NCBI GenBank assembly: GCA_041659285.1
Contig: JBAZYO010000005.1
Coordinates: 351,103 to 415,102, forward strand
DNA: 64,000 nucleotides
Direction: 5' to 3'
Origin: Vicinamibacterales bacterium
GTDB lineage: Bacteria > Acidobacteriota > Vicinamibacteria > Vicinamibacterales > UBA2999
Shown here: positions 9,139 through 18,170 of the stretch, one piece after another
How positions within the stretch are numbered: the stretch's first letter is position 1
How the letters are laid out: every line of letters starts with the position of its first letter
Notes under the pieces: generated by a model
The model's database searches: none
Told to the model about the DNA's origin: nothing
The model's input: only the letters and a program-made list of their open reading frames with translations
Made by a program: the position numbers and the translations under genes

Positions 9139-9830
9139 TGCCACAAGCCAATCTCGTCGGGGCGTCGGAGATCGAATCGAGTGAAAGCCCGGTCCGGAGC
9201 CGGCTCGACCCCGCGCGTGCCGTCTACGACGCGATCGTGCCGGCCGGCGAGCCCTGGGTGCACGAGGTCGCAAAGGGGCAGATCTTCCGCATCGTCGATC
9301 TCGAAGGCAACCAGGCGGCGGATACGCTCTTCTTCAACGCGGCCGACTACGGGGAGCGCTACTCCGCGCAGGACACGATTCGAGAGCAGGCGAACATCTA
9401 CCTGACGACCGGGACGCGGCTCATGTCCAACCTGGGACGGGCGCTACTGACGATCGTGGCCGATACCTGCGGGCGACACGACACGCTCGGGGGCGCGTGC
9501 GCCACCGAGAGCAATCGCGTGCGCTATGCCCTCGAGAAGGGCCACATGCACGCGTGCCGCCAGAGTTTCGTGAGGGGCGTGCTCGCCTGGGGCCATGGAC
9601 TCTCGAAGCGAGACATCGCGCACAACATCAACTTCTTCATGAACGTGCCGGTGACGCCGGACGGCGGCCTGACGTTCGAGGACGGCGTGTCGGCACCTGG
9701 CAAGTACGTGGAGATGCGCGCGGAGATGGACGTTGTCGCCCTCATCAGCAACTGCCCGCAGCTGAACAATCCCTGTAACGCCTACAACCCCACACCGGTC
9801 CGCGTCTTGATCTGGGATGCGATGGCGTGA
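9138..9830 (+). CDS. DUF1989 urea carboxylase-associated protein, second subunit
   Basis: The second, 230-residue DUF1989 protein (urea carboxylase-associated protein 2 type). The ATG at 9138 overlaps the upstream TGA by one base; a GTG at 9135 is the alternative. Conserved segments parallel those of the previous gene: RIVDLEGNQAADTLFFNA, ERYSAQDTIREQ, GRHDTLGGACATES with the same His and Cys positions, INFFMNVPV and EMRAEMDVVALISNCPQLN. The two genes are clearly paralogues, expected to form a heteromer that deiminates carboxyguanidine. The pair is normally found in guanidine carboxylase operons and is absent from simple urea amidolyase operons. Confidence 0.88.
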   Translation: MPQANLVGASEIESSESPVRSRLDPARAVYDAIVPAGEPWVHEVAKGQIFRIVDLEGNQAADTLFFNAADYGERYSAQDTIREQANIYLTTGTRLMSNLGRALLTIVADTCGRHDTLGGACATESNRVRYALEKGHMHACRQSFVRGVLAWGHGLSKRDIAHNINFFMNVPVTPDGGLTFEDGVSAPGKYVEMRAEMDVVALISNCPQLNNPCNAYNPTPVRVLIWDAMA

Positions 9831-12800
9831 TGTTCCGTCGCGTCCTCGTGGCCAATCGCGGTGCGATCGCCTGCCGGATTTGTCCCACCCTTCGCAAGCT
9901 CGGCGTCTCGCCGGTAGCCGTCTACTCAGACGCCGATCGCCATTCCCGTCATGTCGCGGCGGCCGATCACGCCGTGCGGCTCGGGCCGGCGCCGGCCGCC
10001 GAAAGCTACCTGCGCCAGGAGGCGATCCTCGAAGCCGCGCGGAAGACGGGCGCCGAGGCCATCCACCCCGGGTACGGCTTCCTCAGCGAGAACCCGGATT
10101 TTGCCGATGCCTGCGAGCGTGCCGGCATCGCCTTTCTCGGGCCGACCGGCGCGCAGATGCGCGCGCTCGGCCTGAAGCACGCGGCCCGCGAGATCGCGCT
10201 CCAGCAGGACGCCCCGCTGCTCGTCGGTAGCCTCCTGCTGACGGACGAAGCGCACGCGCTCGCCGAGGCCGCACGCTGCGGCTATCCCGTGATGCTCAAG
10301 AGCACCGCGGGAGGCGGCGGGATCGGCATGCGGATTTGCCGCACGCCGCGGGAACTGGAAGACGCGTATGCGGCGGTGGTGCGCCTGGGCACGGCGAACT
10401 TCGGGCACGGCGGCCTCTACCTCGAGCGGTTTGTCGAGAACGCCCGGCACATCGAGGTGCAGATATTCGGTGACGGCCGCGGCGACGTCGTGGCGCTTGG
10501 CGAGCGCGACTGCTCCGCGCAACGCCGGAACCAGAAGGTCATCGAGGAAACGCCCGCTCCGGGCCTGAAGGCGGAGACGCGCCGGCGGATGTTCGAGACC
10601 TCGATCCGCATCGCGTCGGCCGTCAACTATCGCTCGGCCGGCACGGTGGAGTTTCTCTACGACGCCGACCGCGAGGACTTCTTCTTCCTGGAAGTGAACA
10701 CGCGGTTGCAGGTCGAGCATGGCGTGACGGAGGCGGTCACCGGCATCGACCTCGTAGAGTGGATGGTGCGCCTCGGCGCAGGAGAGCTTCCTCCCCTCCA
10801 GGCGCTGCGCGTGGAACCCACGGGCGCGGCGATCCAGGTCCGTGTCTACGCGGAAGATGCGGCGCACGACTTCCGGCCGAGCACCGGGACACTGACCGAC
10901 GTGCATTTTCCAGGCGACGCGCGGTGCGACACGTGGGTGGAAGCGGGAATGGAAGTCGGCCCGTACTACGACCCGATGTTGGCCAAGGTGATCGTGAAGG
11001 CCGACAGTCGAGAAGGGGCCGTCGATCTCCTGCGCACGACGCTCGCGGCGGCACGGTGTGCCGGCGTCGAAACCAACCTCGACTACCTGCGGCAGGTCGT
11101 CGCCACGCCGGCATTCGCCGCGGGCGGATTCTCGACGAGCTTCTTGACGGGCGTCACCTACCGGCCCCGCGCCTTCGAAGTGGTCGAACCCGGCGTGCAG
11201 ACGACCGTGCAGGACTTCCCGGGGCGAACCGGCTTCTGGCACGTCGGCGTGCCGCCGTCGGGACCGATGGATGCTCTCGCGTTTCGACTCGCCAACCGCC
11301 TGGTGGGGAACGGCGACGGCGCCGCCGGCCTCGAGTGCACGATGATCGGGCCGACCCTGCGTTTCCATGCCGACGCCGTGGTCGCGCTGACCGGCGCCGA
11401 CATGCAGGCGCGGCTGGACGGCGCCGCCGTGCCCCTGTGGGAGCCGGTGACCGTTCGCGCGGGTTCGGAGCTCCGGATGGGCGCCGCGGCCGGGCCCGGC
11501 GCGCGCGCGTATCTCGCCATTCGCGGCGGTCTCGACGTGCCGGTCTACCTCGGGAGCCGGGCCACGTTCATTCTCGGCAAGTTCGGCGGACATGCCGGCC
11601 GCACGCTGCGGAGCGGCGACATGCTCCGGTGGCTGGACGATGAGCCGCCGATGCCGCCCGCCTCGCCGCTCCCGGCGGATCTGACCCCGGCCTATTCGAG
11701 CGAATGGGAGATCGGCGCGGTCTACGGCCCGCATGGGGCGCCGGATTTCTTCCTGGACGAGGACATCACGACCCTCTTCGACCAGTCGTGGAAGGTCCAC
11801 TACAACTCGGATCGCACGGGCGTGCGCCTGGTCGGACCGCGTCCCAAGTGGGCGCGCAGGGACGGCGGCGAGGCCGGGCTCCACCCGTCGAATCTCCACG
11901 ACAACGCTTACGCCGTCGGGTCGATGGACTTCACCGGCGACATGCCGATTCTGCTGGCGCCCGATGGGCCGAGCCTTGGCGGGTTTGTCTGTCCGGCGGT
12001 CGTGGCCGATGCGGAGCTGTGGAAGCTCGGGCAGCTGCGCGCCGGCGACACCGTGCGTCTCCGGTTGATCACTAACCGGCAGGCCTTGGAGATGGCGCGG
12101 GAACTCGACCACGTGGTGACCACCCTCTCGGGCCGGCTGCCGAAGCCCGCGGTGGAGACGCCCGATCCCGCGGTGCTGAAGGCAGGGCCGCGCGTGACCT
12201 ACCGCGCCGACGGCGACAGAAACCTCCTGATCGAGACCGGCACCAACGAGCTCGACCTGAACCTGCGGTTCCGCATCCACGCGCTCGAGCAGTCGCTGCG
12301 CGCCCAGGGCCTGCGCGGCATCATCGACGTAACGCCCGGGATTCGCTCGCTGCAGGTGCATTACGACAGCCGGCTGCTGCCGCGCGAAGAGCTCATGGCC
12401 TGCCTCGACGACTGCGATCGGTCGCTGGCCGACCTCGACGATCTCGTCATCCCGACGCGCACCGTGCACCTGCCGCTGTCGTGGGAGGACCCGGCGACGC
12501 TACTCGCCATCGAGAAATACATGCAGTCGGTGCGCGCCGATGCGCCGTGGTGCCCGAGCAACATCGAGTTCATCCGGCGGATCAACGGCCTCGAGTCGGT
12601 GGACGAGGTCCGCAAGATTGTGTTCGACGCCAGCTACCTGGTGATGGGCCTGGGCGACGTCTACCTCGGGGCGCCCGTGGCGACGCCGCTCGACCCGCGC
12701 CACCGCCTGGTCACGACCAAGTACAACCCCGCGCGGACGTGGACGGCGGAAAACTCCGTCGGCATCGGCGGCGCGTACATGTGCGTCTACGGGATGGAAG

Positions 12801-13408
12801 GGCCCGGCGGCTACCAGTTTGTCGGACGCACGGTGCAGATGTGGAACACGCACCGGACGACAAAGGAGTTCGTGCCCGGAAGTCCCTGGCTCCTGCGCTT
12901 CTTCGATCAGATTCGCTTCTTCCCGGTCGGGGCCGCCGAGCTGCTGGAGATGCGGGAGGCCTTTCCTCACGGCGAGTACAGCATTCCGATCGAAGGTAAC
13001 TCCTTCAGCCTGCGCGGGTATCGGAAGTTCCTGCAGGACACCGCTTCCGAGGCGAAGGCTTTCAAGCGGCATCAGCACGCGGCGTTCGTGGCGGAACGGG
13101 AGCGCTGGGCCGCGGCCGGGCAGGCCGAGTTCATGGAGCCGCCGGATGTTCCGCCGCCGGCTTCTCATGTCGCGTTGCCCGAAGGGTGCATCGCCGTCCG
13201 CTCGCCGATGACGGCCAACGTGTGGCAGGTCGCCGTCGAGCCCGGACAGCGCGTCGAAGCCGGACAGAAGCTGCTCGTGCTCGAGGCGATGAAGATGGAA
13301 GTCCCCATCGTGGCGGCCACTGATGGCCTGGTCGACGGCATCCACTGCGCGAAGAGCGGGATGGTGACGGCGGGTCAGCACCTGGTGACCCTGCAGGTGC
13401 TCGCGTAG
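9830..13408 (+). CDS. Urea/guanidine carboxylase, biotin-dependent
   Basis: A 1192-residue single-chain biotin carboxylase that carboxylates urea to allophanate, or guanidine to carboxyguanidine, using ATP and bicarbonate. Domain order is complete. A biotin carboxylase half begins RRVLVANRGAIACRI, has the ATP-grasp glycine loop STAGGGGIGM near residue 160, and the EVNTRLQVEHGVTE segment. A KipA-like carboxyltransferase domain runs from about 450 (VQDFPGRTGFWHVGVPPSG), followed by a KipI-like domain from about 790. A C-terminal biotinyl domain carries the biotin Lys in LEAMKMEVP near 1154. The start is the ATG in a GTGATG junction with the upstream DUF1989 gene. Distinguishing urea from guanidine substrate needs the carboxyltransferase active-site residues compared with characterised enzymes; the neighbouring DUF1989 pair favours guanidine. 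Confidence 0.93.
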   Translation: MFRRVLVANRGAIACRICPTLRKLGVSPVAVYSDADRHSRHVAAADHAVRLGPAPAAESYLRQEAILEAARKTGAEAIHPGYGFLSENPDFADACERAGIAFLGPTGAQMRALGLKHAAREIALQQDAPLLVGSLLLTDEAHALAEAARCGYPVMLKSTAGGGGIGMRICRTPRELEDAYAAVVRLGTANFGHGGLYLERFVENARHIEVQIFGDGRGDVVALGERDCSAQRRNQKVIEETPAPGLKAETRRRMFETSIRIASAVNYRSAGTVEFLYDADREDFFFLEVNTRLQVEHGVTEAVTGIDLVEWMVRLGAGELPPLQALRVEPTGAAIQVRVYAEDAAHDFRPSTGTLTDVHFPGDARCDTWVEAGMEVGPYYDPMLAKVIVKADSREGAVDLLRTTLAAARCAGVETNLDYLRQVVATPAFAAGGFSTSFLTGVTYRPRAFEVVEPGVQTTVQDFPGRTGFWHVGVPPSGPMDALAFRLANRLVGNGDGAAGLECTMIGPTLRFHADAVVALTGADMQARLDGAAVPLWEPVTVRAGSELRMGAAAGPGARAYLAIRGGLDVPVYLGSRATFILGKFGGHAGRTLRSGDMLRWLDDEPPMPPASPLPADLTPAYSSEWEIGAVYGPHGAPDFFLDEDITTLFDQSWKVHYNSDRTGVRLVGPRPKWARRDGGEAGLHPSNLHDNAYAVGSMDFTGDMPILLAPDGPSLGGFVCPAVVADAELWKLGQLRAGDTVRLRLITNRQALEMARELDHVVTTLSGRLPKPAVETPDPAVLKAGPRVTYRADGDRNLLIETGTNELDLNLRFRIHALEQSLRAQGLRGIIDVTPGIRSLQVHYDSRLLPREELMACLDDCDRSLADLDDLVIPTRTVHLPLSWEDPATLLAIEKYMQSVRADAPWCPSNIEFIRRINGLESVDEVRKIVFDASYLVMGLGDVYLGAPVATPLDPRHRLVTTKYNPARTWTAENSVGIGGAYMCVYGMEGPGGYQFVGRTVQMWNTHRTTKEFVPGSPWLLRFFDQIRFFPVGAAELLEMREAFPHGEYSIPIEGNSFSLRGYRKFLQDTASEAKAFKRHQHAAFVAERERWAAAGQAEFMEPPDVPPPASHVALPEGCIAVRSPMTANVWQVAVEPGQRVEAGQKLLVLEAMKMEVPIVAATDGLVDGIHCAKSGMVTAGQHLVTLQVLA

Positions 13409-15141
13409 TGGAACGGCCAACCTTCGTCCCGACGGTCAGCGGCCTGCACGCGGCGTACCGGACAGGTGCCCGCTCACCGGACGGTGTCGTCGCCGGGATC
13501 TTCCGGCGCATTCGGTCGTCAGGGCTTGGGCCGGTGTGGATTTCCCTGGCCGACGAGGAAGAGGCGATGCTCCGCGCGAAAGCGTGGGATCCGCAGAAGC
13601 CGCTCGCCGGGATTCCCTTCGCCGTGAAGGACAACATCGATGTCAAGGGGATGCCCACGACCGCGGGCTGCCCGTCGTTTGCCTACGTCGCACGCCAGAC
13701 CGCGGCGGCGGTGGTCCGCCTGCTCGAGGCTGGCGCCATCCTGATCGGCAAGACCAACATGGATCAGTTCGCCACCGGCCTGGTCGGCGTGCGGACGCCC
13801 TATGGCGCGTGTTCCAGCATCTTCGACGACCGCTACATTTCCGGCGGCTCGAGTTCCGGTTCCGCCGTCGCGGTCGCGCACGGGCTGTGCGCCTTCTCGC
13901 TCGGCACCGACACGGCGGGCTCCGGCCGGGTGCCGGCGGCATTCAATGGGCTCGTGGGTCTCAAGCCGACACGCGGCACCGTCAGCACCGACGGCGTCGT
14001 CCCGGCGTGCCGCTCCCTTGATTGCGTGTCGATCTTCACTCACACCGCGGGCGATGCCGAGAGGGTGTGGAGCGCCATTCGCTCGGACGAGGCCGCTCCG
14101 GACAGCGGCGTCCGGTCGATACCGGATGTCGGCTGGAGGTTTGGCGTCCCTCGCGACGAGGATCTGCGGTTCTTCGGCGACGCCGACGCCGAGGCGCTCT
14201 TTCGCCGCGCGGTCGAGCGATGCCAGACCCTTGGCGGGACCGAAGTACGAATCGACTACGCCCCGTTCCGCGAGGCGGCGGCGCTCCTCTACGAGGGGCC
14301 GTGGGTCGCCGAACGGTATGCGGCAGTCGGCGAGTTCTTGAAGAGCGAGCCCCTCGATGCCGACCCGACGGTCGCGAAGATCATCCTCTCAGGAGAACGT
14401 TTCTCGGCCGTCGAGGCGTTTCGCGCCTTCGATGCGCTCGACGCACTGAGGCGCCGGATGGCCCCCGTGTGGCGTGAGATCGATGTCCTCGTGCTGCCGA
14501 CGACGGGGACGATTTACACGAAGGCGGCGGTGGCGGCCGATCCCATCGCGCTCAACGCGAATCTGGGGTACTACACCAACTTCGTGAACCTGATGGACCT
14601 TGCGGCTGTGGCCGTTCCCGCGGGCGTGTCTCCGGCGGGGTTGCCGTTCGGCCTTACGTTTATTGGCCGCGCGTTGTCGGACCGCGCGCTCCTCAGGCTG
14701 GCGCAATCCTTTGGCGGCGAGGCCCATGCCGATGAGCCCTGCCCGGGACGCGTGCAGGTGGGCGTGGTCGGGGCGCACCTGAGCGGTCAGCCGCTGAACG
14801 CGCAACTGATCGAACGGGGCGCGCGGCTGGTCTATGCGGGTCTCACGGCCCCGGCGTATCGCCTGTACGCGCTTGCCGGCACCGAACCGCAGAAGCCTGG
14901 ACTCGTCCGGACGCCGGGGCCGAACGGCGCCGGCATCGAGGTCGAAGTGTGGGAGATGCCGGAAGAACGCTTCGGGTCATTCGTGAACGCCGTGCCCGCG
15001 CCGCTGGCCATTGGCAGCGTCGAACTCGCGACGGGTCAATGGGTTAAGGGCTTCCTGTGCGAGGCCTATGCCCTCGCCGGCGCTCGGGACATCACGGCGT
15101 GCGGGGGATGGAGAGGCTATCTCAGCGCCGAACGAATGTAG
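13408..15141 (+). CDS. atzF: Allophanate hydrolase
   Basis: A 577-residue amidase-signature enzyme that hydrolyses allophanate to ammonia and carbon dioxide, the final step of the pathway. The GTG start overlaps the carboxylase TAG by one base. The Ser-cisSer-Lys triad can be placed: Lys74 in GIPFAVKDNID, Ser148 in ISGGSSSGSAVAVA and Ser172 in DTAGSGRVPAAFNG. The N-terminal amidase domain ends near residue 440. The remaining part matches the small C-terminal domain found in allophanate hydrolases (GAHLSGQPLNAQL near 452), which in related enzymes adds a decarboxylation or structural role. Length fits the family. It is the last gene of the co-directional set. Confidence 0.93.
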   Translation: MERPTFVPTVSGLHAAYRTGARSPDGVVAGIFRRIRSSGLGPVWISLADEEEAMLRAKAWDPQKPLAGIPFAVKDNIDVKGMPTTAGCPSFAYVARQTAAAVVRLLEAGAILIGKTNMDQFATGLVGVRTPYGACSSIFDDRYISGGSSSGSAVAVAHGLCAFSLGTDTAGSGRVPAAFNGLVGLKPTRGTVSTDGVVPACRSLDCVSIFTHTAGDAERVWSAIRSDEAAPDSGVRSIPDVGWRFGVPRDEDLRFFGDADAEALFRRAVERCQTLGGTEVRIDYAPFREAAALLYEGPWVAERYAAVGEFLKSEPLDADPTVAKIILSGERFSAVEAFRAFDALDALRRRMAPVWREIDVLVLPTTGTIYTKAAVAADPIALNANLGYYTNFVNLMDLAAVAVPAGVSPAGLPFGLTFIGRALSDRALLRLAQSFGGEAHADEPCPGRVQVGVVGAHLSGQPLNAQLIERGARLVYAGLTAPAYRLYALAGTEPQKPGLVRTPGPNGAGIEVEVWEMPEERFGSFVNAVPAPLAIGSVELATGQWVKGFLCEAYALAGARDITACGGWRGYLSAERM

Positions 15142-15177
15142 CCTCAAACCAAATTACTTTTCGTTGTAAAGTGAGGG

Positions 15178-15282
15178 ATGCGCGCCAAGTTCGTCGACGA
15201 GCACGTCATGCCGCTCGAGAGCGACGACGCGCCGGACCTCGTGGTGATCCAGGTCTACATCACCAACGCGCGCCGGGCGTAG
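15178..15282 (+). pseudogene. Remnant of a cobalamin-binding radical SAM gene
   Basis: A 34-codon frame encodes an N-terminal-like fragment with KFVDEHVMPLE, then DAPDLVVIQVYITNARRA. This matches the start of B12-binding radical SAM proteins, where the equivalent sequence runs on into a long cobalamin-binding domain. Here a TAG follows at once and no continuation is visible in any frame before the next gene at 15376. A frame at 15287-15337 ending in a KVYHVSLHIA segment may be another scrap but is not recognised. I read it as decayed or truncated DNA, not a functional peptide. The identification rests on a short but characteristic motif. Confidence 0.5.
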
Positions 15283-15375
15283 CGGCGAGGACGAACGCGG
15301 ATGGAAGGTGTACCACGTCAGCCTGCACATCGCGTGAACCACTCTCCCGGCCCGGTCTGACGTAGGATTGGGCCC

Positions 15376-17361
15376 GTGCATCTGACCCTCCGGTCGCTCT
15401 GCCTCGCCACCTGCGTAGTCCTGTTCGGCTCGGCCGCCCACGCCGACGTGGTGAAGCTGGTGGTCGAGAAACGCGAGGCGTTTGCCAACCAGGGCCGGCC
15501 CTACGAGAAGCTGACCGGCCGCTTCTACGGCGAGCTGGACGCGCGGCACCCGCTGAACGCAGTCATCACCGACATCGAGCACGCACCCCGCAACGCGCGG
15601 GGCCAGGTCGAGTATTCGGCCACCTTCACCATCCTGAAGCCTGTGGACATGACGGGCGTTACCGGCGTCCTCGTCTATCAGGTACCGAACCGCGGACGAG
15701 CGGGCATCGAGGGTGGCGGTTACTTCGCCGACTTCCGTTCGCAGGGCCATGTGCTGGTCGCGAATGGATGGCAGGCCGACATTGCTGCTGGCGCGGGCAT
15801 CGAGACGCTGGTGACGCCCATTGCCAAGCACGCGGATGGCTCGAGCATCACCGGGCCCGTGATGTCGCGCATCGCCGACGCTCCCGCCGGATCCAACACG
15901 CAGACAATCATTCGTGGCCGGGTAACGGGCACGGCGACGCCGGCGAGCCTCGATACCACCAAGGCGACGCTGACGCGCCGCGCGTCCGAGGCCGGCAGCC
16001 GGGTGCCCCTGCGCGCCGACGAGTGGGCTTTTGCCGATTGCTCCGCGACCCCGTTTCCAGGCCGCGCGGCGCCCGACAAGGTGTGCCTGAAGGGCGGTTT
16101 CGATCCGGCGTCGCTCTACGAGCTGACCTACATCGCCAAGGATCCACCGGTCCACGGCATCGGCTTCGCCGCCACCCGCGATCTGATTGCGTTCCTGCGC
16201 CACGGCTCCACCGGAAATCCGCTGGCCGCGGCGGTCCGTCACACCATCGCGCAGGGCAACTCCCAGTCGGGCAACTACCTAAGGAGCTTGCTGCACCTCG
16301 GCTTCAACCAGGACGAGGCCGGACGCCGCGTGTTCGATGGCATGAACCCCAACATCGCGGCGCGTCAGCTGGCGATGAACATCCGCTTCAGCGCACCGAG
16401 CGGCGCGGCCGAGATGTTCGAGCCGGGCAGCGAGGGCGTGTTGTGGTGGAGCGACTACGCCGATCAGGCGCGGGGCCGTCAGGCTGGCGGACTGCTGGCG
16501 CGGTGCCAGGCCACCGGGACGTGCCCGCGCATTGTCGAGACGTTCGGCTCGGCCGAGTTCTACTCGTTGAGGGCCTCGCCCAACCTCGTCGGCACGCGCG
16601 CGGACCGGGACATTCCGCTTCCGGCCAACGCCCGGCGCTATTACTCGCCGAGCACCCGTCACGGCGGTGGCCAAGGCGGGTTCAACGTGGATGTGCCGAT
16701 CGATGCGTGTTGCCAGCTGGCATCCAACCCGAACCCCTCTGCCGATACGAATCGTGCGCTGCTGCACGCACTCGTCGATTGGGTCGTAAAGGACGCGCCA
16801 CCGCCCCCCAGCCGCTATCCGCGATGGGATCGCGGTGATCTGGTGCCGCCCACGCAGGCGGCCCTGGGGTTTCCGCTGATTCCAGGCGTTTCGCTCCCCG
16901 ACGGCGTGATCGTGCCGTTCTACGAGTACGACTTCGGGCCCGGCTTCCGCAATGCCGATGTCTCCGGCGTCGTCTCGGTGCAGCCGCCCATCGTCCGGCA
17001 GACGCTGCCGATGCTCGTGCCTCGCGTGGATGCTGACGGGAACGAACTGGCTGGGGTTCGCAGCGTGCTGCTCGAGGCGCCGCTCGGCACCTATACCGGC
17101 TGGAATCCCATCGCCCGTGGGTTCTTCAAGGGCGACATCCAGGCGCTTGGCGGCGGCTTCATTCCATTCGCCAGGACCAAGGCGCAACGCGTGGCCGCAG
17201 GCGATCCACGCCTGTCACTGGAGGAACGCTACGTCACGCACGACGCGTACGTCGCACGCGTCAAGGCTGCCGCGGCGCGAGCGGTGGCCGAACGGTTCTT
17301 GTTGCCGGACGACGCGGAAAAGCTGGTGGCGCAGGCTGAGAAGAGCAGCGTCCTGCGATAG
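15376..17361 (+). CDS. Secreted alpha/beta hydrolase domain protein
   Basis: A 661-residue exported protein starting at GTG, with a signal peptide (LTLRSLCLATCVVLFGSAAHAD). It resembles the large alpha/beta hydrolase-domain proteins of Acidobacteriota and Proteobacteria. The N-terminal half is a beta-rich region (YEKLTGRFYGELDARHPLN). The presumed nucleophile elbow is AQGNSQSGNYLRSLLHLGFN around residue 295, where SQSG replaces the classical GxSxG, as is usual in this family. A DACCQ segment and an even number of cysteines suggest disulphides outside the cytoplasm. The substrate is unknown. It stands alone, 25 bases before the nucleotidyltransferase gene. Confidence 0.75.
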   Translation: MHLTLRSLCLATCVVLFGSAAHADVVKLVVEKREAFANQGRPYEKLTGRFYGELDARHPLNAVITDIEHAPRNARGQVEYSATFTILKPVDMTGVTGVLVYQVPNRGRAGIEGGGYFADFRSQGHVLVANGWQADIAAGAGIETLVTPIAKHADGSSITGPVMSRIADAPAGSNTQTIIRGRVTGTATPASLDTTKATLTRRASEAGSRVPLRADEWAFADCSATPFPGRAAPDKVCLKGGFDPASLYELTYIAKDPPVHGIGFAATRDLIAFLRHGSTGNPLAAAVRHTIAQGNSQSGNYLRSLLHLGFNQDEAGRRVFDGMNPNIAARQLAMNIRFSAPSGAAEMFEPGSEGVLWWSDYADQARGRQAGGLLARCQATGTCPRIVETFGSAEFYSLRASPNLVGTRADRDIPLPANARRYYSPSTRHGGGQGGFNVDVPIDACCQLASNPNPSADTNRALLHALVDWVVKDAPPPPSRYPRWDRGDLVPPTQAALGFPLIPGVSLPDGVIVPFYEYDFGPGFRNADVSGVVSVQPPIVRQTLPMLVPRVDADGNELAGVRSVLLEAPLGTYTGWNPIARGFFKGDIQALGGGFIPFARTKAQRVAAGDPRLSLEERYVTHDAYVARVKAAAARAVAERFLLPDDAEKLVAQAEKSSVLR

Positions 17362-17386
17362 CCCCGGTTGTGCCAGAATTCGACCA

Positions 17387-17917
17387 GTGAACTTCGGGGA
17401 GGCGCTCGATCGTGTGGGCACCGTGCTGGCCGCGGGGAGTTGGCAGTGGGCGGTTGCCGGCGGCGTGGCGCTGTCTGCCTACGGCAACCCGCGCATGACC
17501 CTGGACCTCGACATTGTCACCGAAGCGGCGGCGCAAGACACGGTGGTGTCGGGATTGGAGGCGGCCGGTTACGTCACGCTCTACCGATCCACGGGTTTCT
17601 CGAACCATCGCCATCCCGAATCGCAGTGGGGGCGTCTGGACTTCATCTATGTGGATGGCGGTACGGCGCGCCAGCTGTTTGCGTCCCTGCGACCGTTACC
17701 AGGTCCGGCGGGACGGTCAGTGCTGGTTCCTCGGGCCGAGCACTTGATTGCCATGAAAGTGCAAGCCATGAAGAACGCACCCGATCGCGCGCTACAAGAC
17801 TTGGCGGACATCGCCTACTTGCTGTCGCTCCCAGGAACGGACGGTGTCGAGGCGCGTGGCTACTTCGTGAAAGCGGGCCTGTCCGATCGATGGGAGCAGC
17901 TGACGCATGGCCGCTGA
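17387..17917 (+). CDS. AbiEii-like nucleotidyltransferase
   Basis: A 176-residue protein with the start taken as GTG at 17387, because the in-frame sequence upstream is only a shadow of the hydrolase gene. The nucleotidyltransferase signature is visible: WAVAGGVALSAYGNPRMTLDLDIVT, with the glycine of the hG[GS] motif and two acidic residues (DLDI) that bind metal. A later EHLIAMKVQAMKNAPDRALQDLADI segment is typical of the AbiEii/MNT families. Members are toxins in type IV toxin-antitoxin or abortive infection modules, or minimal nucleotidyltransferases that modify a partner or tRNA. It overlaps the next small gene by 11 bases. Confidence 0.75.
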   Translation: MNFGEALDRVGTVLAAGSWQWAVAGGVALSAYGNPRMTLDLDIVTEAAAQDTVVSGLEAAGYVTLYRSTGFSNHRHPESQWGRLDFIYVDGGTARQLFASLRPLPGPAGRSVLVPRAEHLIAMKVQAMKNAPDRALQDLADIAYLLSLPGTDGVEARGYFVKAGLSDRWEQLTHGR

Positions 17918-18113
17918 GTTGCTGTTCGATCTCGATCGGGATCTGCCGGTGACTGCGGCCGACGTGGAGGCACAGCGACGCCTGCGCGCCGACCTGCCAT
18001 CGTGGTTCGAGTTGAACTGGACGCAGATTGCTGACATCGTCGGCCCGGGGGCTCTCGATCGGCGGCCTCTGGCTGAAGATCGCTGGCGCCCGTTCTCCCT
18101 CGAGACCACCTAG
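17907..18113 (+). CDS. Small conserved partner of the nucleotidyltransferase, unknown
   Basis: A 68-residue acidic protein overlapping the end of the nucleotidyltransferase gene by 11 bases, implying coupled translation. It begins MAAELLFDLDRDLPVTAADV and ends with a PFSLETT tail; no known domain is recognised. Gene order and size suggest a partner of the upstream enzyme, possibly its antitoxin or target adaptor, but classical AbiEi antitoxins are larger DNA-binding proteins and usually precede the toxin. Function is therefore left open. Confidence 0.55.
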   Translation: MAAELLFDLDRDLPVTAADVEAQRRLRADLPSWFELNWTQIADIVGPGALDRRPLAEDRWRPFSLETT

Positions 18114-18170
18114 CGATCAACCGGTCGCGCGTGCACGCGTGTTATTCTCGCCTGACCCTTCCGATCTGGA

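Noticed and set aside
9926..12469. Open frame of 847 codons on the minus strand
   Set aside because: Antisense to the biotin carboxylase, which has complete domains on the + strand. No recognisable protein features.
15287..15337. Small gene ending in KVYHVSLHIA
   Set aside because: It lacks a start codon and ribosome site and has only about 16 codons. It may be a scrap linked to the radical SAM remnant.
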